A DNA stretch of 7,703 nucleotides from JAGMDK01 sp023128695 (GCA_030628805.1 DAOVQG010000230.1:1-7703), one strand, 5' to 3'; positions 1 to 6,110 are shown, counted from the first letter of the stretch. The notes: a model not told the origin generated them from the sequence alone. Translations and numbers: made by a program.

Positions 1-10
1 ATTCAGCTGC

Positions 11-83
11 GAAGGGTGGCACGGCCGTGTCGGCCGTGAATACTAGCGACTTGTACACGGCTGACACAGCCGTGCCACCCATC
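11..83 (+). repeat. Palindromic repeat, GTGGCACGGC family, copy 1
   Basis: This 73-bp unit can fold into a long hairpin. The left arm is 14-38 and the right arm 56-80, 25 bases each, with two mismatched positions. The 17-base loop (39-55) starts with AATAC. Copy 2 lies 81 bp downstream with only two substitutions over the 73 bp, and an inverted, short-loop copy lies at 2829-2881. The element looks like a REP/BIME-type dispersed palindrome. I recall similar sequences from planctomycete genomes but cannot search here. No transposase is linked to it in the window. Confidence 0.9.
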
Positions 84-91
84 CGACGCGC

Positions 92-164
92 GAAGGGTGG
101 CACGGCCGTGTCGGCCGTGAATACTAGCGTCTTGTACACGGCTAACACAGCCGTGCCACCCATC
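92..164 (+). repeat. Palindromic repeat, GTGGCACGGC family, copy 2
   Basis: This is the second tandem copy of the 73-bp unit. Its left arm is 95-119, its loop 120-136 and its right arm 137-161. It differs from copy 1 at one loop base (GAC to GTC) and one base of the right arm (CTGACA to CTAACA). The spacer from copy 1 is 8 bases (84-91). The copy ends 36 bases before the start codon of the debranching enzyme, so any transcript entering from the left would carry both hairpins in or before the leader. Confidence 0.9.
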
Positions 165-200
165 AAGCGTGACGGAGCACCAGCGAGATAGTTGCATACG

Positions 201-2234
201 ATGAACATCCATCTGCCGCAGAAAATATGTGGCGACGTGCAGGCCGCCCTGGAACGCGAATGGCTCGTGACCAACGGGATCGGCGGGTTTGCCGCCGGAA
301 CTGTCGCGGGCGCGCTGACGCGGCGTTACCACGGCTTGCTGCTGGCCGCCCTGAAGCCGCCGCTCGGCCGCAGGCTGCTCGTAACCAAATTGGATGACAC
401 CGCCATTCTCAACGACCGCAATTACCAACTCTACACAAACCTTTGGAAGTCCGGCCTCGAGCGGCCGGACGGGTGCCGTTTCCTGCAACGCTTCGACCTG
501 GTTCTCAACGTGCCGACATGGACCTACGAATTCGGCGGAGCCCGGCTGGTCAAGCGGGTCTGGATGGAGGCGGGGCACAACGCCACATTCGTCCGCTATG
601 ACCTTGATCCGAATTCGCCGCCCTTGACGTTGACGGCCCGGCTGCTGGTGAACGACCGGCCGTATCACCACCTGGCCCCCGGCGGCGAGCGGGCGTTTCA
701 GGTGCACGCGGCGGGCGCCGAAATCGAGATCCGCTCGCCGAACGGCAGCGCCCCGATCCACGTGCGCTGCGCCGGCGAGGCGGCCGGCGGCGCCGAATGG
801 CAAATTGATTACATCTGGTGCCACGATTTCCATCTGCCGGTCGAGGCCGCCCGCGGCTTCGATCATCTCGAAAGTCACCTGGTGGTCGGGCTGTGCCAGG
901 TGCGGCTGGAGCCGGGGGCGTCGGTGACGTTCATCGCGGCGGCCGGCAGCGACCGTGAGGTGGATGAGCGCGGAGCGCTCGAACGCCGCGAGCAGAGAGC
1001 CCGGACCCGGCTGGAGGCGTGGGCCGAGCGGGCCGGGGTCGTTGCAGAGGACGCACCGGTACCGCTGCGCCAGTTGGTCTTGGCCGCCGATCAGTTCGTG
1101 GTCGTGCGGCCTTCACGCGACGAGCCGGACGGCCACACGATCATGGCCGGCTACCCGTGGTTCACCGACTGGGGCCGCGACACGATGATCTCGCTGCCGG
1201 GGCTGACCTTGGTGACGGGGCGTTTCGACGTCGCCCGGCAGATTCTGCGCACGTGGTCGCGGTACGTGAAGGACGGCCTGATTCCGAACCGGTTCCCCGA
1301 CGGGGGCGACCAGCCCGAGTACCACACCGCGGACGCGACGCTCTGGTATCTCTGGGCCATCGACCAATACGTGCGGGCCACCGGCGACGTGGAGACGCTG
1401 GCCGAGCTGTTCCCCGTGATGAACGAGATCATCGACCGGCATAGGCGGGGGACCAGGCACAACATCCAGGTCGGCGAGGACGGGCTTGTGCACGCCGGTG
1501 AGGAGGGCGTCAACTTGACCTGGATGGACGCCAAGGTCGGCGGCCGCGTGATCACGCCGCGGATGGGCAAGCCTGTCGAGCTGAGCGCGTTGTGGTACGA
1601 CGCGCTGTGCAACATGGCACGGCTGGCCGACCTGCTCGAACGGCCGGACGCTGAGTACATGCGGCTGGCGGAGACGACGCGGGCGTCGTTCGAGCGCTTC
1701 TGGAACGCCGAGCGCGGCTGCTGCTTCGATGTTCTTGACGGCCCGGACGGAGCTGATGCCAGTATACGGCCGAACCAGGTCTTCACCGTCTCGCTGACGC
1801 ACAGTCCCTTTCCCCGCCCGCGGCAGGCGGCGATCGTGGCGAAGTGCGCCCGGCACCTGTTGACGTGGTGCGGGCTGCGCAGTCTGGCTCCGGACGAGCA
1901 CGGCTACCGCCGACGATATGCGGGCAACCCGGTGAAACGTGACGAGGCGTACCATCAGGGGACCGTGTGGAGCTGGCTGTTGGGGCCGTATGTCATCGCT
2001 CACTACCGCGTTCACCACGACGCCGCTCGTGCTCGCCGCTTACTCGAACCGCTGTACGAGCAGCTCAGGGCGCACGGCGTGGGCTCACTGAGCGAGATCT
2101 TCGACGGCGACGAGCCACACACGCCGAACGGCTGCGTCGCGCAGGCCTGGTCCGTGGCGGAAGCGCTGCGGGCCTGGTGGGTAACGCAGGCTCAAAGGAC
2201 ACCCCGCAAAATCAAAAGTGGTGACTGTCTCTAG
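201..2234 (+). CDS. Glycogen debranching enzyme, GH133 amylo-alpha-1,6-glucosidase
   Basis: This 677-residue cytoplasmic enzyme is predicted to hydrolyse alpha-1,6 branch linkages in glycogen-type glucans. The N-terminal block (GDE_N_bis type) contains EWLVTNGIGGFAAGT followed by RRYHGLL, a family hallmark. The C-terminal (alpha/alpha)6-barrel domain (GDE_C) contains GYPWFTDWGRDT at 317-328. The WMD motif has D443 and the LSEIFDGD motif has E632; by analogy with the fungal GH133 structure, as I remember it, these are the likely catalytic acids. Length fits stand-alone bacterial members. No GH13 transferase domain is present, so it is not the bifunctional eukaryotic type. ATG at 201 is chosen over an in-frame TTG at 192; neither has a well-spaced Shine-Dalgarno sequence. 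No other glycogen genes are in the window. The last dozen residues (RTPRKIKSGDCL) are encoded by DNA resembling the AT-rich downstream gene, so the C-terminal tail may be recent. Confidence 0.95.
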   Translation: MNIHLPQKICGDVQAALEREWLVTNGIGGFAAGTVAGALTRRYHGLLLAALKPPLGRRLLVTKLDDTAILNDRNYQLYTNLWKSGLERPDGCRFLQRFDLVLNVPTWTYEFGGARLVKRVWMEAGHNATFVRYDLDPNSPPLTLTARLLVNDRPYHHLAPGGERAFQVHAAGAEIEIRSPNGSAPIHVRCAGEAAGGAEWQIDYIWCHDFHLPVEAARGFDHLESHLVVGLCQVRLEPGASVTFIAAAGSDREVDERGALERREQRARTRLEAWAERAGVVAEDAPVPLRQLVLAADQFVVVRPSRDEPDGHTIMAGYPWFTDWGRDTMISLPGLTLVTGRFDVARQILRTWSRYVKDGLIPNRFPDGGDQPEYHTADATLWYLWAIDQYVRATGDVETLAELFPVMNEIIDRHRRGTRHNIQVGEDGLVHAGEEGVNLTWMDAKVGGRVITPRMGKPVELSALWYDALCNMARLADLLERPDAEYMRLAETTRASFERFWNAERGCCFDVLDGPDGADASIRPNQVFTVSLTHSPFPRPRQAAIVAKCARHLLTWCGLRSLAPDEHGYRRRYAGNPVKRDEAYHQGTVWSWLLGPYVIAHYRVHHDAARARRLLEPLYEQLRAHGVGSLSEIFDGDEPHTPNGCVAQAWSVAEALRAWWVTQAQRTPRKIKSGDCL

Positions 2235-2254
2235 TTGTTCAGGAGATGCGTGTA

Positions 2255-2812
2255 ATGGCAAAGAGAATCACTGTTATTGTTCTTGCATTGCTAATATTGT
2301 CAGTGGCAGCCGGCCTCTTTATCATGAGGGGGAAGAGATTTGTTGTGGAGCTAACGGAGGGGCAAATCCAGGAAAAGCTAGATGCACGGTTTCCTGTTGA
2401 AAAAAGCTATTTGCTAATATTCGTACTTACCTTATCAGATCCCAAGGTGGTTTTGGAAGAGGGCGCCGACAGATTATCTTTCGGGTTGAATGCTACGCTG
2501 AACATAAAGATTGGAGATGAAGAGAAGCCATTAAGCGGCACAGGCCTGGTATCCACGGGGATACGGTATAATCCTGATGATTACTCATTCTATTTAACTG
2601 ATCCGAAGATTGAGCAGTTGGCAATTCAAGGGATTCCGATTGAATACACTGATAAAGTCAATGAGGTGGCCAAGAAGCTGGCTCTAGAAAGGATCAATAA
2701 CTATCCTGTATACCAATTGAAGGATGATGACATAAAGCAGGCCGCCGCGAGATTGATCCTTCAGGACCTGATTGTGAAAGAAGGTAAGCTAGTTATAACC
2801 TTGGGTCTGTAA
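2255..2812 (+). CDS. YceB-like DUF1439 protein, membrane-anchored or exported
   Basis: This 185-residue protein resembles the DUF1439 family of E. coli YceB (about 186 residues). Shared features are the early TEGQIQEKL helix (YceB has TEQEINQSL), a block of beta strands, an IPIEYTDKVNEVAKKLALERINNYPVYQL stretch near 127-155 matching the YceB segment before its PAYVL motif, and a final VKEGKLVITL strand. Residues 5-24 are a hydrophobic N-terminal segment, but no lipobox cysteine is visible, so it is an uncleaved anchor or ordinary signal peptide rather than the YceB lipoprotein form. The role of the family is not established. The start at 2255 is chosen because AGGAG at 2241-2245 is nine bases upstream; an ATG at 2246 directly abuts that site. 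It sits 20 bases after the debranching enzyme. Frequent ATA, AGA and TTA codons and low GC contrast sharply with all neighbours, suggesting acquisition from another lineage. Confidence 0.82.
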   Translation: MAKRITVIVLALLILSVAAGLFIMRGKRFVVELTEGQIQEKLDARFPVEKSYLLIFVLTLSDPKVVLEEGADRLSFGLNATLNIKIGDEEKPLSGTGLVSTGIRYNPDDYSFYLTDPKIEQLAIQGIPIEYTDKVNEVAKKLALERINNYPVYQLKDDDIKQAAARLILQDLIVKEGKLVITLGL

Positions 2813-2828
2813 CGCGCAACACGGCTGT

Positions 2829-2881
2829 GTGGCACGGCTGTGTCAGCCGTGGTATTCACGGCCGACACGGCCGTGCCACCC
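2829..2881 (-). repeat. Palindromic repeat, GTGGCACGGC family, inverted short-loop copy 3
   Basis: Arms 2829-2851 and 2857-2879 pair over 23 bases with two non-Watson-Crick positions around a 5-base loop. On the minus strand the C/G-type arm comes first and the loop reads AATAC. That matches the first five loop bases of copies 1 and 2, so this copy is inverted and lacks about 12 loop bases. An 11-base piece of its arm (CACGGCTGTGT) is repeated just outside, at 2820-2830, with a 13-base period. It begins 16 bases after the stop of the DUF1439 gene and could end or stabilise that transcript, although no T-run follows. Confidence 0.88.
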
Positions 2882-2922
2882 AGCGGTAGGGCCGGCGAAC
2901 GGGATGGGGCACCCCCGCGGGA

Positions 2923-2946
2923 GGACCGAGAAGGGATTCTCGGTCC
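2923..2946. terminator. Perfect hairpin between convergent genes
   Basis: GGACCGAGAA (2923-2932), loop GGGA, and TTCTCGGTCC (2937-2946) form a perfect 10-bp stem. It lies 35 bases after the stop of the minus-strand lipoprotein gene and between two convergent genes. It has no T-run on either strand, so it is not a classical intrinsic terminator. It could stop RNA polymerase in both directions or protect 3' ends. The hairpin is certain from sequence; the role is inferred. Confidence 0.5.
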
Positions 2947-2981
2947 AGCGGTCGCGGACTGCCAAGTGGTCTGAGAGTCGT

Positions 2982-4838
2982 CTACTGCGCCTGGGCCAGG
3001 TATATCGCCCGGCCACCTTCGTTGCGGACGACTCGGAATGCCATCTGGTTGTTGTCGTTTAGCATCCCGGAGCGGCCGGGTCGGTCGCGGCGTGGATCGG
3101 TGATCGTGGTGACGCCGGTGGTGCCCGCCGGCACGCCGGCCGTGGTGTCGGCCACCAGTAGCAGTTGTTCGTCGGTCCAGAACACCAGTCCGGCCGCCCC
3201 GCCGTCGCGCGTGTAGGCTATCACGGTCCGGCCGTCGTTATTGATCGAGCCGCCGCCCGCCGTCCACGACAAAGTAGCGCCTTGGAGTTCGGTCGGCAGG
3301 GTGGTGTTCAGTTGTGTTCGGGTTCCGCCGCCGACGAGGTAGGGAATGTCGCCGGCCAGCAGCACGACGCGGCCGTCGTCATTGACGCCGGTCAGCAAGG
3401 CCGTCGCGTACTCTCCCTCCGGCCCGGTCAGCTCGTACCAACTGCCGGCGTCGAAATTCCACAGGAGGACCGTGTCGTACGTGGAGTCGCCGATCTTGAG
3501 CCGGGCATCGAGCGCGATATGACCCGCCGGGCCCATGGCCATGGGGGCGAATCCGCCGGCGCTTCTGTAGATGGACCCCTCGGGCAGGCCTGTCCACGAG
3601 GCGCTCGTGCGGTTGTCGATCACGCGGTAGGTTGAGCCGTTGCGTCCGAGGTACACGCCGCGGGCCCCGGTCCCCGACGTGTACTGGGCCTGGTAGAGCA
3701 TGTCGCCACTGGCGTTCAGCGTCGTCTCCGTGTCAAGGGAAGTGTAGTACGCACTCGCGCCCTGGTCCGGAACATCGCCCGGCGACTGCTCACTCGTCAG
3801 GGTGTCGGCGAGTATGCTGACCGACGTGCCGTTGCTCGTGAAGACACCTTCACCTTGGCGGAACTGGGCTCCCGGCGGCTGGGTGAAGTAGGCATAGCTG
3901 AGCCCAAAAACCGCGATGCCGGAATCACTGACGCCCGGCAGGGAGAAGCTGGGAGCAAAACTGCCGGCCGAGGCATCGCTGAACAGCGCCGCCGCCTGTT
4001 CGCGGTCGGCCACGCGGACCAGGTCCCCGTCGGTGGCGCGCCAGCGGTAAATCCCCGCCGAGTCCTGCTCACCGGTGACTTCGGAGACGAACAGGAGCCG
4101 GTCCCCCGCGCCCCAGGCCAGGTCGAACTCCAGCGGATCGATCCCGTACGTTCCCCCGAACGGTCCGAAGTAATCTGCCGTCGTACGGCCGGGCACGACT
4201 CCCGCCGTCGCCGGATCGTCGTCCAGGGCACGCTGCACGCCGTTCGTGGCGTCCCAGACATACAAGCCGCCGTATCCGTTGGCGGCCGAGCCGTCGTAGA
4301 GGGCCCAGAAAGCGACACGCCCGTTGGCGTCGAGCACGGGATTGCCGAAATCGGTGAAGGTGGTCCCGGAGGGCTGCCCCGGGACGGCGTCTCCGGTTTG
4401 TGCGAGTTGTTGGAGGGTGATGGCGGTAGGAGCCGTTGTGGCCGGTTCGTCGTCGCCGTCGTCGCCGTCGTCGCCGCCGCTGCTGCCGGCTCCGTCACCC
4501 CCCGTCCCGTCGCCACTGGTGGAACTGCCCGAGTCGCTGCCGGAGCCGGAGCCGTCGCTGCTGCCGTCGTCGGCGTCGCTGCCGGAGCTGGAGTCGCTCG
4601 AGCCGCTGTCGTCACCGGAGTCGCCGATATCTTCGATACCGCCGCCGGTATCCCCGCTGCCGGAGCCGTCGTCGGTCGAGCCGTTACCGTCGGTGCCGCT
4701 GCCGTCGGTCTGGCCGTTCGTGCTCCCGTCGTTGTCAGTCGGAGGCGGGGGGCAGCCGCCGCTGAGCACCAGCAATCCCATGATCGAAGCCGCCACGGCG
4801 TACAAAACCAGGCGCGGACGCAAACATTGCTTAATCAC
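2982..4838 (-). CDS. Secreted lipoprotein with NxxGxxAF-type repeats and Ser/Asp/Gly linker
   Basis: This 618-residue protein is predicted to lie outside the cytoplasmic membrane. Residues 1-29 form a signal peptide with a hydrophobic core (VLYAVAASIMGLLVL) ending in LSGGC, so Cys29 is the probable lipidation site; serine at -3 makes the lipobox imperfect. Residues 34-131 are an almost pure Ser/Gly/Asp linker. The rest is a repetitive beta-rich domain with loosely spaced NxxGxxAF-type motifs: DANGRVAF (170-177), SDSGIAVF (304), NASGDMLY (375), GPAGHIAL (436), NDDGRVVL (486), NNDGRTVI (533) and NDNNQMAF (594). This matches the tandem-repeat family (DUF7453-like) common in planctomycete surface proteins. 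A beta-propeller-like fold is possible; no enzyme motif is seen. The GTG start is supported by AGGAG at 4845-4849 (minus strand), six bases away. The function is unknown; surface display or binding is an inference. Confidence 0.85.
   Translation of the reverse strand: MIKQCLRPRLVLYAVAASIMGLLVLSGGCPPPPTDNDGSTNGQTDGSGTDGNGSTDDGSGSGDTGGGIEDIGDSGDDSGSSDSSSGSDADDGSSDGSGSGSDSGSSTSGDGTGGDGAGSSGGDDGDDGDDEPATTAPTAITLQQLAQTGDAVPGQPSGTTFTDFGNPVLDANGRVAFWALYDGSAANGYGGLYVWDATNGVQRALDDDPATAGVVPGRTTADYFGPFGGTYGIDPLEFDLAWGAGDRLLFVSEVTGEQDSAGIYRWRATDGDLVRVADREQAAALFSDASAGSFAPSFSLPGVSDSGIAVFGLSYAYFTQPPGAQFRQGEGVFTSNGTSVSILADTLTSEQSPGDVPDQGASAYYTSLDTETTLNASGDMLYQAQYTSGTGARGVYLGRNGSTYRVIDNRTSASWTGLPEGSIYRSAGGFAPMAMGPAGHIALDARLKIGDSTYDTVLLWNFDAGSWYELTGPEGEYATALLTGVNDDGRVVLLAGDIPYLVGGGTRTQLNTTLPTELQGATLSWTAGGGSINNDGRTVIAYTRDGGAAGLVFWTDEQLLLVADTTAGVPAGTTGVTTITDPRRDRPGRSGMLNDNNQMAFRVVRNEGGRAIYLAQAQ
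4440..4740 (-). repeat. Low-complexity tract encoding the lipoprotein linker
   Basis: On the plus strand this is a run of GTCGTCGCC, GCTGCCG and similar triplet-like units. A 9-base unit is repeated three times near 4447-4478 and encodes GDDGDDGDD on the minus strand. The tract encodes the Ser/Gly/Asp linker of the lipoprotein. Such DNA is prone to slippage, so linker length probably varies among relatives. Long arginine- or proline-rich reading frames across it on the plus strand are artefacts of the composition. Confidence 0.75.
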
Positions 4839-4883
4839 GTTTAACTCCTATCCACTTCTTGCGAGCCTGCTATGGGAATAAAG

Positions 4884-4913
4884 CATAGACGCACCACCCT
4901 CAGTAAGTCTATG
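4884..4913. promoter_or_regulatory. Inverted repeat upstream of the lipoprotein gene
   Basis: CATAGAC (4884-4890) and GTCTATG (4907-4913) are perfect 7-base inverted arms 16 bases apart. The dyad extends by two more pairs (AA/TT) beyond one mismatch. It sits 46-75 bases upstream of the GTG start, in an otherwise AT-richer intergenic stretch where the promoter should lie. A TATGCT that could serve as a -10 box on the minus strand overlaps the proximal arm. It could be an operator or a leader hairpin; no specific regulator is implied. Confidence 0.3.
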
Positions 4914-4946
4914 TTTATCGTCAAGCGCTGGCCAACAAACAAGCTT

Positions 4947-4974
4947 GATCGCCGGCGCTGCCTGGCGTGATCAC
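4947..4974 (-). terminator. Possible stem-loop after the membrane-protein gene
   Basis: On the minus strand the bases directly after the TAA stop read TGATCACGCC, a 10-base loop, then GGCGATCA. They form a TGATC/GATCA plus GCC/GGC stem with a 2-base bulge. No clear T-run follows. It is weak but sits exactly where a transcript end would be expected. The rest of this 136-base gap holds the leader and presumed promoter of the lipoprotein gene. Confidence 0.25.
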
Positions 4975-5739
4975 TTATCGGCTGTTTGCGAGGATCTTGA
5001 TAAATCCAATTACGCCGCGGACCAGGAGGCTGATCAGCAAGAGGAACAGCAGCATCGCGACCGCGAAGCTGAGGATCGGCCAACTCGAATTCTCGATGAA
5101 GTCACGGGCCGACGGAATGAACGAAGCCAGCACCGAAATCACGATGGCCGCCAGAAAAACCGCCCCGATCGCACCGCGCTGGTTGCCCTCGAACGGCGCC
5201 ATCCGCACGGTCAGGCAAACCGCCAAATAGAGGAACAGCACGGTCGGCCAGTTCGGCAGATCGCTGTTCCAGATCGCGTTCAGCATTGCTTCCAGCAGGT
5301 TCACGCTGCCGCGCAGCAGTTCCCACACGCCCGCGATTGTCGTCGGCAAAGCCTGCGGCAGTTGGGTCGCGGTCCCGGCGGCCACGTCCCCGAGCACGCT
5401 CCCACCCAACATTCGAGCCGCGATATATAGACATGCCCCGCAAGCCACCAGCGGCAAGAGACCCACGAGTATGGGTCCGACAATTGGCAGCCGCTCTTTA
5501 TCAGGGGTGTCCGACTTCGGTTCGCCCTTTTCATCGTCGCCCATCAGCGAGGTGTTCTGGACGGAATTCCCGCTCAGCAGCAGGCCCAGCACGTGCCCGA
5601 GCTGGGCCACCAGCGTGCCGGGCAACAGCACCGAGTTCACCACGCGGGGTTTGACCAGCGAGCTCCACATCTGATGAACCCCCCACGCCGAAAACATGAT
5701 CACTACTAGCCAGAAGGTTAGTGCCGCGTACAGAGCCAT
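4975..5739 (-). CDS. Multi-pass membrane protein resembling a degenerate M50-type metalloprotease
   Basis: This 254-residue integral membrane protein has hydrophobic segments near residues 4-24, 34-56, 85-108, 165-180, 189-208 and 220-248. A charged loop (68-84) follows the second segment. The stretch LLPGTLVAQLGHVLGLLLSG (38-57) lines up with the PGT-xx-HExxH-xLxxLLxG pattern of M50B-like site-2 proteases, but the first His is Ala45 and the Glu is Gln46; only His49 remains. APFEGNQRGA (181-190) likewise resembles the late APSxxDxRGA-type motif with Asn186 in place of Asp. If the relationship holds, this is a non-catalytic homologue, perhaps a scaffold or chaperone. The ATG start has a strong GAGGTGG site at 5744-5750 (minus strand). 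It stands between a repeat-filled gap and the lipoprotein gene, and no substrate or partner gene is evident. The coding call is firm; the protease ancestry is an inference from motifs. Confidence 0.85.
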   Translation of the reverse strand: MALYAALTFWLVVIMFSAWGVHQMWSSLVKPRVVNSVLLPGTLVAQLGHVLGLLLSGNSVQNTSLMGDDEKGEPKSDTPDKERLPIVGPILVGLLPLVACGACLYIAARMLGGSVLGDVAAGTATQLPQALPTTIAGVWELLRGSVNLLEAMLNAIWNSDLPNWPTVLFLYLAVCLTVRMAPFEGNQRGAIGAVFLAAIVISVLASFIPSARDFIENSSWPILSFAVAMLLFLLLISLLVRGVIGFIKILANSR

Positions 5740-5802
5740 GGTTCCACCTCGCTCTACGCAAAAGCCGGCCTCGGCCGCAATCCATTACGACCCAACACAA
5801 TT

Positions 5803-5831
5803 ATTATGACACCCTGGGTGAGAATTTCCAA
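5803..5831 (-). promoter_or_regulatory. Sigma-70-like promoter for the membrane-protein gene
   Basis: On the minus strand TTGGAA (5831-5826) and CATAAT (5808-5803) are separated by 17 bases, matching the -35 and -10 consensus at 4 and 5 of 6 positions. The -10 box ends 63 bases before the ATG at 5739, giving a leader of about 55-60 bases with a good Shine-Dalgarno site. It suggests the gene is transcribed on its own and not by read-through from the redoxin-like gene. Confidence 0.4.
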
Positions 5832-5905
5832 CCCCCAACAAACCCCAGCGCGCAGAAAAATCGCCGGCGTGTATAATGCCGACGCTACTCCGAAAATCCT
5901 TTAGC
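5832..5905. other. Intergenic stretch with no gene
   Basis: The 371-base gap 5740-6110 holds no convincing gene. It contains the leader and promoter above, this unassigned segment, the GGGAGGGCGAGG-type repeats (5906-6075) and a short tail to the stop of the redoxin-like gene. A plus-strand TATAAT at 5872-5877 has no -35 partner at normal spacing and no gene downstream in that direction. Confidence 0.6.
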
Positions 5906-5966
5906 GGGAGGGCGAGGCTCCTGCCGAGCCGGGGGCGCTGCGGCTCAGCGGGAGCTGCGCCCTCCC
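5906..5966 (+). repeat. Palindromic repeat, GGGAGGGCGAGG family, copy A
   Basis: Arms 5906-5931 and 5941-5966 (26 bases each, four mismatches) flank a 9-base loop. Both ends read GGGAGGG...CCCTCCC. Copy B starts exactly 73 bases later. I recall GAGGGCGAGGCTCC-type palindromes as frequent in planctomycetes and related phyla; that is from memory. The element lies between two minus-strand genes and could act as a transcript-end hairpin for the redoxin-like gene. Confidence 0.88.
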
Positions 5967-5978
5967 CAAGCCACGGAT

Positions 5979-6039
5979 GGGAGGGCGAGGCTCCTGCCGA
6001 GCCGGGGGCGCCGCGGCTCAGCGGGAGCTTCGCCCTCCC
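5979..6039 (+). repeat. Palindromic repeat, GGGAGGGCGAGG family, copy B
   Basis: Arms 5979-6004 and 6014-6039 pair with three mismatches around a 9-base loop. It is the same 61-base unit as copy A with substitutions confined to the loop and right arm. The right arm runs directly into two further copies of its own end, described separately. Confidence 0.88.
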
Positions 6040-6075
6040 TTGAGCTTCGCCCTCCCTTGGGCTTCGCCCTCCCTT
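6025..6075 (+). repeat. Three tandem 17-bp units from the repeat's 3' arm
   Basis: The unit GAGCTTCGCCCTCCCTT occurs at 6025-6041 and identically at 6042-6058, with a one-base variant (GGGCTTCGCC...) at 6059-6075. The first unit is the end of palindrome copy B; the others are extra copies without a left arm. This indicates local amplification of one arm, by slippage or incomplete copying. Confidence 0.9.
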
Positions 6076-6110
6076 CCCTGACACTACCCGTCTTGAAGGT
6101 TGACGGAGCA

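Noticed and set aside
11..164. Tandem repeats as a CRISPR array
   Set aside because: Only two units, each a 73-bp self-complementary hairpin, with an 8-base spacer and no cas genes.
165..184. Shared 17/20 match between 165-184 and 6095-6114 around TGACGGAGCAC, each next to a repeat cluster
   Set aside because: A rough estimate gives about one such match by chance in a window of this size, and the second site overlaps the end of a gene.
3..878. Long minus-strand open frame (291 codons) opposite the debranching enzyme
   Set aside because: It lies antisense to a clearly homologous gene, has no recognisable domain, and runs through both tandem repeats; it follows from high GC at third codon positions.
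1113..2018. Minus-strand open frame (301 codons) opposite the debranching enzyme
   Set aside because: Pro/Arg/Val-rich composition without domains; an antisense shadow of the GH133 catalytic domain.
4436..4765. Arginine-rich plus-strand open frame
   Set aside because: Produced by CGTCGC-type triplets complementary to the linker of the lipoprotein.
3855..4844. Plus-strand open frame (329 codons) opposite the lipoprotein
   Set aside because: Its Ala/Val/Gly-rich part is the complement of the Ser/Gly/Asp linker; the minus-strand gene has a signal peptide, an SD site and family motifs.
5872..5877. Plus-strand TATAAT as a promoter
   Set aside because: No -35 element at suitable spacing and no plus-strand gene downstream in the window.
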